From the NCBI GenBank assembly GCA_959597175.1, contig CAUFXM010000005.1:79387-143386 (forward strand): DNA of 64,000 nt, given 5' to 3'. This DNA is from an uncultured Methanomassiliicoccales archaeon. GTDB lineage: Archaea > Thermoplasmatota > Thermoplasmata > Methanomassiliicoccales > Methanomethylophilaceae. The translations under genes and the position numbers were made by a program. Every line of letters begins with the position of its first letter. Position 1 is the first letter of the stretch. Below, in pieces: positions 43,684 through 53,120 of the stretch. The notes under the pieces were generated by a model. The model was not told the DNA's origin and did not search any database. It saw only the letters and a program-made list of their open reading frames with translations.

Positions 43684-44352
43684 TCAGATGTATTTGATGA
43701 GGTCGCGCAGGGCGGCCTCGGGGTTCTTGGATTTGACCACGCCGGACGCCAGGAGCACGCCCTTGGCCCCGAGGTCCATAGCGGCGCGGACGTCCTCGCC
43801 GGTCTTGACCCCGGCCCCGCAGAGCACGGAGATCCCGGGGTCCACGGAGTGGACAGCCTCCACCGTTCCGGAGACCACGCTGGGCTCGGCGGTGGTGACG
43901 GACACGTCCCCGCCGATGAGCTCCGGGGGCTCCACGGCGATCATGTCCGGGGAGAACGCGGCCAGCTCCCTGGCCTTGTCCACGGACTCGGCGCAGACAC
44001 AGGTGACCAGGCCGAGCTCCCTGCACATCTCCACGCACTTCCGGACGGATTCGGCGGGCTGCATGTGCTCGGAGTGGTTCACCAGCGTCCCCTTCACGTC
44101 GGTGGAGTGGAGCATCGACGGTGTCACGTAACCGGTCCCGGATCCAGGCTTGAGCGGGTCGACGTTCTGGGAGTAGACGGGGATGTCCAGGGCGTGGGCG
44201 ATGACGCCCAGGCTGATCATCGGCGGGCATATCGCTATCTCCACGCCGGACTCCTTGGAAACCTTCTGGCAGACCTTCCCAAGGGTGATGGCACGGGTGC
44301 CTTCGGCCTCTGAGTAGACCTTGAAGTTCACTATCACCGGTGGGACTTTCAT
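43684..44352 (-). CDS. tpiA: Triosephosphate isomerase, archaeal type
   Basis: 222 residues, the short archaeal form. NFKVYSEAEG at the N-terminus (catalytic Lys region), NHSEHMQ (catalytic His), AVEPPELIG (catalytic Glu) and VLCGAGVKTGEDVRAAMDLGAKGVLL in part (phosphate loop). Starts 4 bp after the fbp stop, so the two gluconeogenic genes form an operon. Confidence 0.93.
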   Translation of the reverse strand: MKVPPVIVNFKVYSEAEGTRAITLGKVCQKVSKESGVEIAICPPMISLGVIAHALDIPVYSQNVDPLKPGSGTGYVTPSMLHSTDVKGTLVNHSEHMQPAESVRKCVEMCRELGLVTCVCAESVDKARELAAFSPDMIAVEPPELIGGDVSVTTAEPSVVSGTVEAVHSVDPGISVLCGAGVKTGEDVRAAMDLGAKGVLLASGVVKSKNPEAALRDLIKYI

Positions 44353-44356
44353 GCTA

Positions 44357-45499
44357 TCACAGGTCCTGGAATCTGGAGGTCAGCTCCCTGAGGACCTCGG
44401 GCCTGGAGGTGTACTCCATCTCCTCGGGTCCCAGGATGGAGGGCATGAACGGGCCCTGGCTCCTGATGAACCTGCTGGCCTTGATCGAGTTCTGCCTGGC
44501 CAGGTCCCAGGTGTCGTTGCCGAAGAAGTCCACGGGGATGTGGTCGCCGTTCTTGGCGCCCATGGGCTCCAGGCCCTGGAGCTTGCCCTCGTTCAGCTGG
44601 AAGCCGAGGCAGCAGATTCTCGGGGGTCCGTCGAAGTAGACGGGGTCGGAGTCCTCGGGGGAGCAGGGGTAGAAGGCACCGTAGTGCGACCCCCTCATCC
44701 AGCCGGCGACGAGCATGGTCGTGTTCATGAAGGGCTGGAGGTACTCCCCGACCGAGGGCAGGCCGGACTGGGCGCGGCAGATGCAGACGGGGTCGTCCTT
44801 GCCGATGTACTTGCCCGCGGTGAGGTTGAGCTTGTCGGTGGAGACGACGCAGGCGGGACCGATGCCGCTGCGGGAGTTGATCCTCTTGATGGCGTATCTG
44901 GACGTGTCTCCCAGGAGGCTCAGGATGCTGAGGGTCTCCTCGGGGGAGGACATCGTGACCTTCTTGTGGCCGATGACGTCCTGGATCTCGACGTCGAATC
45001 CCTTCTTGGCCCTGGCGTCGACGACGAGGCCGGTGGTGGTGAAGGGGTCCAGGAAGATCCTGGACAGCGGGAGGGAGTACGCGGAGGGCTCGGTCTTGTC
45101 CGCCATGAAGAACAGCAGGGGCTCGGAACCCCTCTCCTCGAAGGTCATCTCGGCGGATCCGGGTCCGGCTCCCTTGACGTTACCGGAGAAAGCATCGGTC
45201 AGGATGTCCTGTCCGGCGGCGTAGAGCTTCATGGACTTGGCGATCTTGGCGGCCTTCTGGAAGCACTCCCAGGCGGTGCCGTGGACGTCCTTGTCGCCCT
45301 CGCCCTTGTAGTGGGTCATGTAGAGGTTGATGTCGTCTCCGACGCGGGTGACGTAGAAATCCTCGATGACGCCCTGTTTCTGGGCGTCGCTCAGGATCTC
45401 CTTGCTGGCCTCGAGCATGGAGGGGTGGGGCCTCGAGTGTCCGACGACCGATCCTACATCGGCTTTGATTACTGAAACTGTGACTTTCTCAGCAGACAT
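44357..45499 (-). CDS. fbp: Bifunctional fructose-1,6-bisphosphate aldolase/phosphatase
   Basis: 380 residues, the archaeal type V FBPase that both condenses triose phosphates and removes the 1-phosphate, making gluconeogenesis unidirectional. Family stretches: VSVIKADVGSVVGHSRPHP, FSGNVKGAGPGSAEM, KTEPSAYSLPLSRIF, GPPRICCLGFQLNEG and the C-terminal YTSRPEVLRELTSRF. Start ATG 45499. TATA-like TTTATTATAAC at about 45540-45550. Co-transcribed with tpiA. Confidence 0.95.
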   Translation of the reverse strand: MSAEKVTVSVIKADVGSVVGHSRPHPSMLEASKEILSDAQKQGVIEDFYVTRVGDDINLYMTHYKGEGDKDVHGTAWECFQKAAKIAKSMKLYAAGQDILTDAFSGNVKGAGPGSAEMTFEERGSEPLLFFMADKTEPSAYSLPLSRIFLDPFTTTGLVVDARAKKGFDVEIQDVIGHKKVTMSSPEETLSILSLLGDTSRYAIKRINSRSGIGPACVVSTDKLNLTAGKYIGKDDPVCICRAQSGLPSVGEYLQPFMNTTMLVAGWMRGSHYGAFYPCSPEDSDPVYFDGPPRICCLGFQLNEGKLQGLEPMGAKNGDHIPVDFFGNDTWDLARQNSIKASRFIRSQGPFMPSILGPEEMEYTSRPEVLRELTSRFQDL

Positions 45500-45574
45500 G
45501 TATCAAACCACATCCTTTGGGCCCCCTTAAGGCGCGTGTTATAATAAAGGGTAGGGTCGGATCCCCGTCCCCCT

Positions 45575-46375
45575 TCACAGCTCGCGGGGCGTTCCGCACA
45601 CATGGGCGACGTAGCGGTTGTACATCATGCCCTGTTTCTTGGCCATGGAGCGGATGAGGTCCATGGTGCCCGAGCCGTACTGGGACGACTTCTTGGTGCG
45701 CTGTGCCAGGAACGGGAACCCGAGCTCCACCGCCGCCTCCTTGAGCACTGCCTTGCGGGAGTCCATGTCCTTGGGCCTCATGTCCCAGACGGGGATGGAT
45801 GTAGAGACGGAGACCACTCCCGGGTCCAGATAGGGGTAGAGGACCTCCTTCCCGAGGCTGCGAGCCATGGACCTCTCGAACGGGACCGAGACCTCGTCGA
45901 GCCTGCGGATGCCGTCCCTGACGTAGGCCTCGAAGTCGCAGTCGGCGCATTCCACGTACTTGGCGCATCCCATGAAGTACTCGTCGGCCCCCTGGCCGCT
46001 GAGCACCGTGTCCTCGGAGGAGCGCAGGAGGACGCAGTACAGCTGCAGCTCGTAGGATACGGTGAACGGGTCGGCGTCGCCGCCGGCAGAGGCGGTCCCT
46101 CTGACGAGATCCTCGATGTCCTCCTCTGATATGCGCAGGTGGACCCAGGGCAGCCCGATTCTGGACGACAGTTCCTCCGCTGCGAGCACGTCGAACGATC
46201 CGTCGGTGCCGCAGGTGTACAGGGTGACGGATTCGGCGTACCTCCCGGCGAGGCATGCCACCAGCCCGGAGTCCAGTCCGCCGGAGAACGCAACGGCGAC
46301 CCTCCTGCCGGACGACATCCTCCGGACGGTCTCGTCGATCGCCGATGCCAGTCCTTCGCGGGGTCCCATGGTCAC
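45575..46375 (-). CDS. AsnB-like PP-loop ATP pyrophosphatase without glutaminase domain
   Basis: 266 residues. PP-loop AFSGGLDSGLVA near residues 28-39, LSGQGADEYFMGCAKYVECADCDFE (excerpt split by key residues: GADE, two CxxC-like Cys), and a C-terminal asparagine-synthetase-like helix bundle (KAVLKEAAVELGFPFLAQRTKKS, in part). No N-terminal Ntn glutaminase domain, so it needs another nitrogen source or has another substrate. Diverges from the YbaK-like gene. The start could also be ATG 46369. Confidence 0.8.
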   Translation of the reverse strand: MTMGPREGLASAIDETVRRMSSGRRVAVAFSGGLDSGLVACLAGRYAESVTLYTCGTDGSFDVLAAEELSSRIGLPWVHLRISEEDIEDLVRGTASAGGDADPFTVSYELQLYCVLLRSSEDTVLSGQGADEYFMGCAKYVECADCDFEAYVRDGIRRLDEVSVPFERSMARSLGKEVLYPYLDPGVVSVSTSIPVWDMRPKDMDSRKAVLKEAAVELGFPFLAQRTKKSSQYGSGTMDLIRSMAKKQGMMYNRYVAHVCGTPREL

Positions 46376-46444
46376 GGGGTATCGGCGTCCTGCTTAAATC
46401 GGTTCGGGGGCAAGGGTTGAATCCTCCCCCGTCATCCCCGGTCC

Positions 46445-46945
46445 ATGGAAGGCAACCGCTACGGAATGGACGACGTCATCGCCCTGCTGAGGGACAGGGG
46501 GATAGGGTTCGAGGAGACCCGGCACGGGCCGGTCTACACGGTCGACGAGATGCTGGCACTTGACATGCCCCATCCCGAGAGCATCGCCAAGAACCTGTTC
46601 CTCAGGGACGACAAGAAGCGCTCCTACTACCTGGTGGTCTGCAGGGAGGACCGCAGGGTGGACCTGAAGGCCCTCAGGGCCGTCATCGGTTCCAGACCGC
46701 TGAGCATGGCCTCCGAGGACGACCTGATGTCCATCCTGGGGCTGACACGCGGGTCGGTGACCCCGTTCGGGCTGCTGAACGATCCCGACGGGAGGGTGGA
46801 GCTTGTGGTGGACTCCTATTTCAGGGACTCCATCATGGGGGTGCACCCGAACGACAACACGTGCACGCTGTGGGTCCGCACCGACGACCTGATTTCGATC
46901 GTGGGGGACAGGTGCAGGTCCTGGGCGTTCCACGACCTCCCGTGA
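46445..46945 (+). CDS. YbaK/ProX-type aminoacyl-tRNA deacylase
   Basis: 166 residues. YbaK/EbsC fold: HGPVYTVDEMLALDM, SIAKNLFLRDDKKRSYYLVV with the conserved Lys, RVDLKALRAVIGSRPL, and GSVTPFGLLND near residue 103. Closest to ProX/PrdX, which remove alanine mischarged onto tRNA-Pro. No synthetase domain is attached. Confidence 0.88.
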   Translation: MEGNRYGMDDVIALLRDRGIGFEETRHGPVYTVDEMLALDMPHPESIAKNLFLRDDKKRSYYLVVCREDRRVDLKALRAVIGSRPLSMASEDDLMSILGLTRGSVTPFGLLNDPDGRVELVVDSYFRDSIMGVHPNDNTCTLWVRTDDLISIVGDRCRSWAFHDLP

Positions 46946-46950
46946 CACTT

Positions 46951-46960
46951 CATAAATGAG
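46951..46960 (+). promoter_or_regulatory. TATA box of gpmA
   Basis: CATAAATGAG, about 25 nt before ATG 46985. Confidence 0.6.
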
Positions 46961-46984
46961 GAAGGGGATGAGGGGGCGATCCAA

Positions 46985-47740
46985 ATGACAGACACCATGA
47001 GGCTTGTGCTCCTCCGTCACGGGGAGAGCGTCTGGAACAAGGAGAACCTGTTCACGGGGTGGACCGACGTGGACCTCTCCGAGAAGGGGAGGGACGAGGC
47101 CGCGGCCGCCGGCAGGCTGATGAGGGACGAGGGGCTGGACTTCGACGTATGCTACACGTCCTTCCTCAAGAGGGCGATCCACACGCTTAACATCGCCCTG
47201 GACGAGATGGACCGGGCCTGGCTCCCGGTGGTGAAGGCGTGGCAGCTGAACGAGCGCCACTACGGGGCCCTCCAGGGGCTCAACAAGGCCGACACCGCCG
47301 CCAAGTACGGGGAGGAGCAGGTCAGGGTCTGGAGGAGGTCCTACGCGACCCCGCCGCCGGAGCTCACGTCCGAGGACGAGAGGAACCCGGCGAACCAGCA
47401 GATGTTCAGGTCCGTCCCTAGGGAATGCCTCCCGCTGACCGAGAGCCTGAAGGAGACCGTCGCCAGGGCGGTCCCGTACTTCGACCAGGAGATCAAGCCG
47501 AGGATGCTGGCGGGGGAGCGCGTTCTCATCGCGGCGCACGGGAACTCCCTGAGGGCGCTCGTGAAGGTCTTCGACGGGATGTCCGAGGACGAGATCGTCG
47601 GCGTCAACATCCCCACGGGGGTGCCGCTGGTGTACGAGTTCGACAGGGACTTCAACGTGGTCTCGAAGAGGTACCTCGGCGACCAGGACGCCGTCGCGGC
47701 GAAGATGGACGCCGTCGCCAACCAGGGCAAGTCGAGATGA
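46985..47740 (+). CDS. gpmA: 2,3-bisphosphoglycerate-dependent phosphoglycerate mutase
   Basis: 251 residues, histidine phosphatase superfamily. LVLLRHGESVWNKENLFTGW holds the phospho-His, TSFLKRAIHT the Arg, LNERHYGALQGLNK the catalytic Glu, and LIAAHGNSLRALVK the second His. Full bacterial-type dPGM. Archaea more often use the cofactor-independent enzyme, so acquisition from bacteria is likely. It interconverts 3- and 2-phosphoglycerate and complements the nearby fbp-tpiA operon. Confidence 0.93.
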   Translation: MTDTMRLVLLRHGESVWNKENLFTGWTDVDLSEKGRDEAAAAGRLMRDEGLDFDVCYTSFLKRAIHTLNIALDEMDRAWLPVVKAWQLNERHYGALQGLNKADTAAKYGEEQVRVWRRSYATPPPELTSEDERNPANQQMFRSVPRECLPLTESLKETVARAVPYFDQEIKPRMLAGERVLIAAHGNSLRALVKVFDGMSEDEIVGVNIPTGVPLVYEFDRDFNVVSKRYLGDQDAVAAKMDAVANQGKSR

Positions 47741-47863
47741 GGCCCCTCCGCCGGCTCCGGGGAGGTGGCCGGGCGGGAAGATGGAGCATCCAACCTCCCC
47801 ACATCTTTTAACCGCGTAACAACTCGTACGTGACGATACCTTAGCTCCCGGATAGGGATTGTC

Positions 47864-49606
47864 ATGATACTCAGATACCTCTCTAGAGCCGACTGGCTCA
47901 TGGTCTGCGCCTGCGTGCTTCTGATAGCCGGCCAGGTGTACCTGGACCTGAGGATACCCGAGTACATGGGGATAATCACCGACCATCTGCAGCAGGGTGA
48001 CGCCACGGACATCGTGGTCCAGGACGGGCTGAGGATGCTGGGCTGCGCGTTCCTCAGCCTGGGACTGGCCTCGTGCACTGCAGTGCTGGCGGCGAGGGTC
48101 TCCGCCTCATTGTGCCACACCCTCAGGAGGATGCTGTTCGAGAGTGTGGGGACGTACTCCAGGGAGGATATAGACGGGTTCTCCGCGGCCAGCCTGATAA
48201 CCAGGTCCACCAACGACGTCTACCAGATCCAGCAGTTCCTGCCCCGCGCAATCAACATGGTGTTCAAGGCCCCGCTGATAGCGGTGCTGGCGATATGGAA
48301 GATAAGCGACAGCTCGTTCCAGTGGACCTCCGTGACGATAGCCGCGATGGTTGTTCTCCTGGTTTCCTTCACGTTCATCCTCCACCGGGGGATGCCATAC
48401 ATCAGGAGGATGCAGCGCTACGTGGACGCCGTCAACAGGATAACAAGGGAGGGGCTGGAGGGCACCAAGGGCATTCGCGCGAACAACGCGGAGGCCCGTC
48501 AGGAGGCCAGGCTGGACGAGGCCAGCGGCCATCTCCTGGACAACAGCGTCTCCCTGGTGAACGCCATGTCCCCGATGCACGCGCTGGCGTCGTCGATGAT
48601 GAACTTCCTGACGCTGGCGATCTACTGGGTGGGGGCGGGGCTGATACAGTCCGCCGGGTCCCAGGGGGACCAGATGCTGCTCTTCTCGGACATGATAGTG
48701 TTCACATCGTACGCCACCCAGGTCGTGTCCGCGGTGATGATGGCAAGCGGGATTATCCGCCAGCTGCCCAGGGTCATGATATCCTCCAGACGCATCGAGG
48801 AGGTGATCTCGCACAGGCCGTCGGTCTCGGACCCGGAGGTCCCGGCGCATCCCGTTCCAACCGGCAGGGTGGAGTTCAGGGACGTGTCTTTCTCGTACCC
48901 GGGAACGGGGAAGGAGGTCCTGTCAGGGGTGTCGTTCATCGCCGAACCCGGGCAGACCGTGGCGGTGATCGGCCCCACGGCCAGTGGGAAGACCACGCTG
49001 CTGGCACTCTTGCTCAGGTTGTACGATGTGGGCTCGGGTCGCATCCTAGTAGACGGCGTCGACGTGAGGGACTACTCCCTGGAGGACCTCCATTCGAGGT
49101 TCGGGTACGTACCGCAGAGCGCCGTCGTGTTCTCCGGGACGGTCAGGGACAACGTCCGCTACGGCGACTCCGGCAGGGAGAGGACCGACGGGGACGTGGA
49201 GCGGGCCCTGAGGATAGCGCAGCTGTGGGACTACGTGGAGTCCCTGCCGGACGGTCTGGACACCGACCTCGCCCAGCACGGCTGGAGCATGTCCGGGGGC
49301 CAGAGGCAGCGCCTCTGCATAGCCCGTGCCGTCTGCAGGGACCCGCGGGTGTACCTGTTCGACGACACCTTCTCCGCGCTGGACTACCGCACGGACAGGG
49401 ACCTGAGGGCGGCACTGGACAGGGAGACCTCTGGGGCCACCAGGATCGTCGTCGCGCAGCGCGTCGGCACGATAGCGGACGCTGACTCGATAGTGGTGCT
49501 GGAGGACGGCAGGGTCGTCGACGTGGGGAGGCACGAGGAGCTGATGTCGCGCTGTCCGCTGTACAGGGAGATAGCGGAGTCGCAGCTGGAGGCGGGGGAT
49601 GTCTGA
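47864..49606 (+). CDS. ABC exporter half-transporter with degenerate ATPase site
   Basis: 580 residues: six-helix exporter domain (about 1-300) and ATPase domain. Walker A GPTASGKTTLL near 370, Q-loop YVPQSAV, signature MSGGQRQRL near 474. Walker B is VYLFDDTFSALD near 496: the catalytic Glu is replaced by Asp. The switch region has AQRVGT, without the usual His. These are hallmarks of the non-catalytic half of heterodimeric exporters such as TM287/288. The stop overlaps the partner gene by 8 bp. Substrate unknown. Confidence 0.9.
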   Translation: MILRYLSRADWLMVCACVLLIAGQVYLDLRIPEYMGIITDHLQQGDATDIVVQDGLRMLGCAFLSLGLASCTAVLAARVSASLCHTLRRMLFESVGTYSREDIDGFSAASLITRSTNDVYQIQQFLPRAINMVFKAPLIAVLAIWKISDSSFQWTSVTIAAMVVLLVSFTFILHRGMPYIRRMQRYVDAVNRITREGLEGTKGIRANNAEARQEARLDEASGHLLDNSVSLVNAMSPMHALASSMMNFLTLAIYWVGAGLIQSAGSQGDQMLLFSDMIVFTSYATQVVSAVMMASGIIRQLPRVMISSRRIEEVISHRPSVSDPEVPAHPVPTGRVEFRDVSFSYPGTGKEVLSGVSFIAEPGQTVAVIGPTASGKTTLLALLLRLYDVGSGRILVDGVDVRDYSLEDLHSRFGYVPQSAVVFSGTVRDNVRYGDSGRERTDGDVERALRIAQLWDYVESLPDGLDTDLAQHGWSMSGGQRQRLCIARAVCRDPRVYLFDDTFSALDYRTDRDLRAALDRETSGATRIVVAQRVGTIADADSIVVLEDGRVVDVGRHEELMSRCPLYREIAESQLEAGDV

Positions 49607-51395
49607 GCCGAGGGCCAAGGGGCCTCGCTGGGCAAGGGCGGAGAAGCCCAAGGACCTCTGGGGGACGATGGCGTCCCTGCTGAGGTACATGGGCAGGGAC
49701 AGGAGGTCGCTGTGGGCGGGCATGGCCTGCGCGATAGCGTCCACGGTCCTGTCGCTGATCGGACCGCAGTACCTGGCCGGTATCACGGACAGCCTGTCTG
49801 TCAGCATCCTCGGGTCGCTCCCGGTGGACATGGGCTACGTCTCCGGCGCAGGGCTGCTGCTCATCGCCGTGTACGCGCTCAGCTTCGTCCTCTCGGTCGC
49901 GGAGAACAGGATTATTTCCGCGGCATCCGAGAGGGTGGGCGACAGGATGCGTCGGGACCTGTCCCGGAAGTTCGACCGCCTGCCGGTCTCCTTCCTCGAG
50001 GGGCACAGCATAGGCGACCTGATGAGCCGCATGACCAACGACACCGACACCGTCAGGACCGGCTGCGCCGAGAGCTTCAGCACCACCGTCGTCGCGACGT
50101 GCATGATCGCAGGCTCGTTCGTCATGATGCTTTACACCGACTGGAGGCTGGCTCTCGTGGCTGTGGTGCCGACGCTGATCGGGGCCGCGGTGCTCTACAT
50201 CGTCACCCACCGCTCCCAGAAGTACTTCGTCGCCCAGCAGAGGGACCTCGGCCTGATCAACGGGATCGTGGAGGAGACCTACTACGGCCACGACATCGTC
50301 AGGACGTACAACGCCACGGAGGGCGTCGAGAGGAGGTTCGGGGAGGTCAACGACAGGCTGTTCACGTCGTCATTCAGGGCGAGGGTGGCCACTGCGATGA
50401 TGCCCCAGCTGATGAACTTCATCAGCAACCTGGGGTACGTGGTGGTGTGCATAGCGGGGTCCGTGCTGATCATGGAGGGGTCCATCGGCTACGGAGTGAT
50501 CGTGGCGTTCATCGTCTACGTGAAGAGGTTCAACCAGCCCGTCGCCGAGATGGCCGACACCGTCGCGAGGATGCAGTCGGTCGCCTCGGCGTCCGAGAGG
50601 GTCTTCGGCATCCTGGCGATGGAGGAGATGCCGGAGTCCCCGGCTCTGCCCGGCGTGGGGCGTTCCAGGGGGGAGGTGGAGTTCAGGGACGTGCGCTTCG
50701 GATACGTCCCGGGCAGGGAGGTCATCCATGGGTTCAGCCTGAGGGTGGGGCCCGGGTCCAAGGTCGCCATAGTGGGCCCGACGGGTGCCGGCAAGACCAC
50801 CATCGCCAACCTGCTGGTGAGGTTCTACGACCCGGACTCCGGAGAGATACTCATCGACGGGATCCCCACCACGTCCATGTCGAGGGAGCAGGTGAGGGAC
50901 CAGTTCTCCATGGTCCTGCAGGACACCTGGCTGTCGGACGGGACGTTCTACGAGAACGTGGCGTTCACGAGCGGGGCATCGCGGGAGAGGGTGGAGGAGG
51001 CCTGTGACATGGTCGGTATCGGGGACCACATCCGCGACCTGCCGGACGGGTTCGACACCGTGGTCGGGGAGGCATCCGGGCTGTCCGCCGGCCAGAGGCA
51101 GCAGCTGGCCATAGCGAGGGCGATCGTCAAGGACGCGCCCATGATAATCCTGGACGAGGCGACGAGCTCCGTGGATACCAGGACCGAGAGGAGGATCCAG
51201 GACGCCATGGACAGGATGATGGAGGGGCGGACCTCGTTCGTCATAGCGCACAGGCTGTCCACCATCAGTAACGCCGACGTCATCCTGGTCATCAGGGACG
51301 GGAGCATAGTGGAGCAGGGGACGCATGCGGAACTGATGGCGCTGGGAGGGTTCTACAGGATGCTGCACGACTCCCAGTTCGAGGGATGCGACTGA
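49599..51395 (+). CDS. ABC exporter half-transporter with canonical ATPase site
   Basis: 598 residues, partner of the preceding gene. Six membrane helices, then Walker A GPTGAGKTTI near 393, signature LSAGQRQQL near 494, Walker B MIILDEATSSVD near 517 with catalytic Glu, and switch VIAHRLST with His. A Lys/Arg-rich N-terminal extension of about 25 residues precedes the first helix. A membrane-anchored M3 peptidase gene follows 38 bp downstream in the same direction, hinting at peptide export or processing. Confidence 0.9.
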   Translation: MSEPRAKGPRWARAEKPKDLWGTMASLLRYMGRDRRSLWAGMACAIASTVLSLIGPQYLAGITDSLSVSILGSLPVDMGYVSGAGLLLIAVYALSFVLSVAENRIISAASERVGDRMRRDLSRKFDRLPVSFLEGHSIGDLMSRMTNDTDTVRTGCAESFSTTVVATCMIAGSFVMMLYTDWRLALVAVVPTLIGAAVLYIVTHRSQKYFVAQQRDLGLINGIVEETYYGHDIVRTYNATEGVERRFGEVNDRLFTSSFRARVATAMMPQLMNFISNLGYVVVCIAGSVLIMEGSIGYGVIVAFIVYVKRFNQPVAEMADTVARMQSVASASERVFGILAMEEMPESPALPGVGRSRGEVEFRDVRFGYVPGREVIHGFSLRVGPGSKVAIVGPTGAGKTTIANLLVRFYDPDSGEILIDGIPTTSMSREQVRDQFSMVLQDTWLSDGTFYENVAFTSGASRERVEEACDMVGIGDHIRDLPDGFDTVVGEASGLSAGQRQQLAIARAIVKDAPMIILDEATSSVDTRTERRIQDAMDRMMEGRTSFVIAHRLSTISNADVILVIRDGSIVEQGTHAELMALGGFYRMLHDSQFEGCD

Positions 51396-51433
51396 GCACA
51401 CCCGGTTATCAACATGCATGTCCATACACCTTC

Positions 51434-53059
51434 ATGCAACGTAGGAACGCCGCGATCATCGCGATCGTGATAGTCGCCGTGGCAGTTTGCGCCGCGGTGC
51501 CCTTCGTGTTCGACGATGACGGAGATGACGGGGACTTCAGGCAGTACTACCCCGATGCAATCACGGATGAGATGAGGGACCGCCCATCGGTGGATGAGAT
51601 GAGCGGCAGTCTGGGCGCTCTCCGGGACGCGTTCGCGGAGGTGGCGACTGCAGCTGGCTCGACGCAGGACGACATCACGGATGCCCTATGGGACTACTAC
51701 GACCTGTACTGCTGGTACATCGCCCAGCAGGCGGTCCTCACATGGGATTACTACACGGATCCCGCCACCTACGGGGAGGAGCACGTCGGATGGGGCTCGG
51801 CGCTGACGGAGATGTCGAACGAGATGGACGAAGTCATGAGGGAGGGCCTGGACGGTCCCAATCGGGACGCGGTCGGATCGGCGATCGTCTCGGTTCTCGG
51901 CGAGGAGAAGCTGGGGAGCCTGGAGTCGACGGAGTCCATGACGCAGGAGGAGCTGGACCTCCGCCAGCGGGAGTCCGAGCTCGTCGTTTCGTACAACCTG
52001 GCGGAGACACCCGAGGAGATGGCGGACATCTATCTGGAGCTCATCAACGTGCGCAACTCGCTGGCGGGGATTTGGGGGTACGACACCTATGCGGACTACG
52101 CATACAGCGAGGTGTACGGACGCGACTACACCCCGGAGGACGCAGCGGAGCTGTGGGACCTAGTGAGGGAGTATGCCGTCCCGCTGATCGCGGACATGTC
52201 CGCAGCCGGGAGCATCACCGTCAGCTACGAATACGGAGGGACGGACGAGCTCTACGCGGATGCGTCGCCGTTCTTCCACTCGATCTCCGAGGAGTTCGGG
52301 GACTTCTATGACTACATGCTGGAGAACGGTCTGATCGACTTCCGGGACCTGGACACTAAGGTCGATGCCGGGTTCACATCCACGGTGATCGCGGGGGACT
52401 ACAAGATACTCTTCATCTACGACCGGCCCTACGACGGCTACCAGGACATCGAGACGCTGGTGCACGAGTTCGGACACTCCGCGGACGCCGGGCTGAACCC
52501 CACGGAGACCAGCGACTTCGACATAGCCGAGGTGCAGTCGCAGGGTCTCGAGGCCCTGTTCTCGGTCAGCGACCTCAACCCGGTCGAGGGCGACGTCGAG
52601 GCTATGTACGTGAAGTCCATGCTCGCGTCGATCGCGCTCGGATGTGTGAACGACGAGTTCCAGCAGAGGGCGTACCTGAGCGACGCCGACTCCCTGGAGG
52701 ACCTGGACCGGATATACGAGGAGGTCCTGGCGGAGCTGGGGGTGACGACGACCCAGCATTGGTACGACGTCCATCACAACTTCACCCAGCCCTTCTACTA
52801 CATCAGCTACGCGGTCTCGGCCTTCTCATCGCTGGGGATCTTCGTCGACGCCCTGTCCGACTACGACGGGGCGGTGGAGGAGTACCTGACGGTGAACGCC
52901 TACCGCGAGACGGGGTACAACCGCATGACCGAGGACCTCGGTCTGGCGAACGCCTTCGACGAGGATGACTTCGCCGACGTCGTCCACGCCCTCCGCGACC
53001 ACCTGTTCGTCCAGACGGAGACGTTCGCGGCGACCGCCGTGGCAGCAGCGGAGGTATGA
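51434..53059 (+). CDS. Membrane-anchored M3-family zinc peptidase (oligoendopeptidase-like)
   Basis: 541 residues. An N-terminal hydrophobic anchor (IIAIVIVAVAVCAAVPFVF) without a clear cleavage site is followed by an acidic linker (DDDGDDGD). The helical M3 fold has the zinc motif VHEFGHSADAG near residue 342 and the downstream Glu region (DIAEVQSQGLEALF). The HExGH form matches thimet/PepF-type peptidases. Unlike cytoplasmic relatives, it should face the outside. ATG 51434 was preferred over the in-frame ATG at 51386, which lies inside the ABC gene. Confidence 0.85.
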   Translation: MQRRNAAIIAIVIVAVAVCAAVPFVFDDDGDDGDFRQYYPDAITDEMRDRPSVDEMSGSLGALRDAFAEVATAAGSTQDDITDALWDYYDLYCWYIAQQAVLTWDYYTDPATYGEEHVGWGSALTEMSNEMDEVMREGLDGPNRDAVGSAIVSVLGEEKLGSLESTESMTQEELDLRQRESELVVSYNLAETPEEMADIYLELINVRNSLAGIWGYDTYADYAYSEVYGRDYTPEDAAELWDLVREYAVPLIADMSAAGSITVSYEYGGTDELYADASPFFHSISEEFGDFYDYMLENGLIDFRDLDTKVDAGFTSTVIAGDYKILFIYDRPYDGYQDIETLVHEFGHSADAGLNPTETSDFDIAEVQSQGLEALFSVSDLNPVEGDVEAMYVKSMLASIALGCVNDEFQQRAYLSDADSLEDLDRIYEEVLAELGVTTTQHWYDVHHNFTQPFYYISYAVSAFSSLGIFVDALSDYDGAVEEYLTVNAYRETGYNRMTEDLGLANAFDEDDFADVVHALRDHLFVQTETFAATAVAAAEV

Positions 53060-53090
53060 GGCGATGCGGTGCGCCGGCGACTGCTCACCC

Positions 53091-53097
53091 ATAAATA
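53091..53097 (+). promoter_or_regulatory. TATA box of aspS
   Basis: ATAAATA, 24 nt before ATG 53121; a leaderless transcript decides that start. Confidence 0.7.
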
Positions 53098-53120
53098 GGG
53101 CCCAGGCATCCACGACAGCG

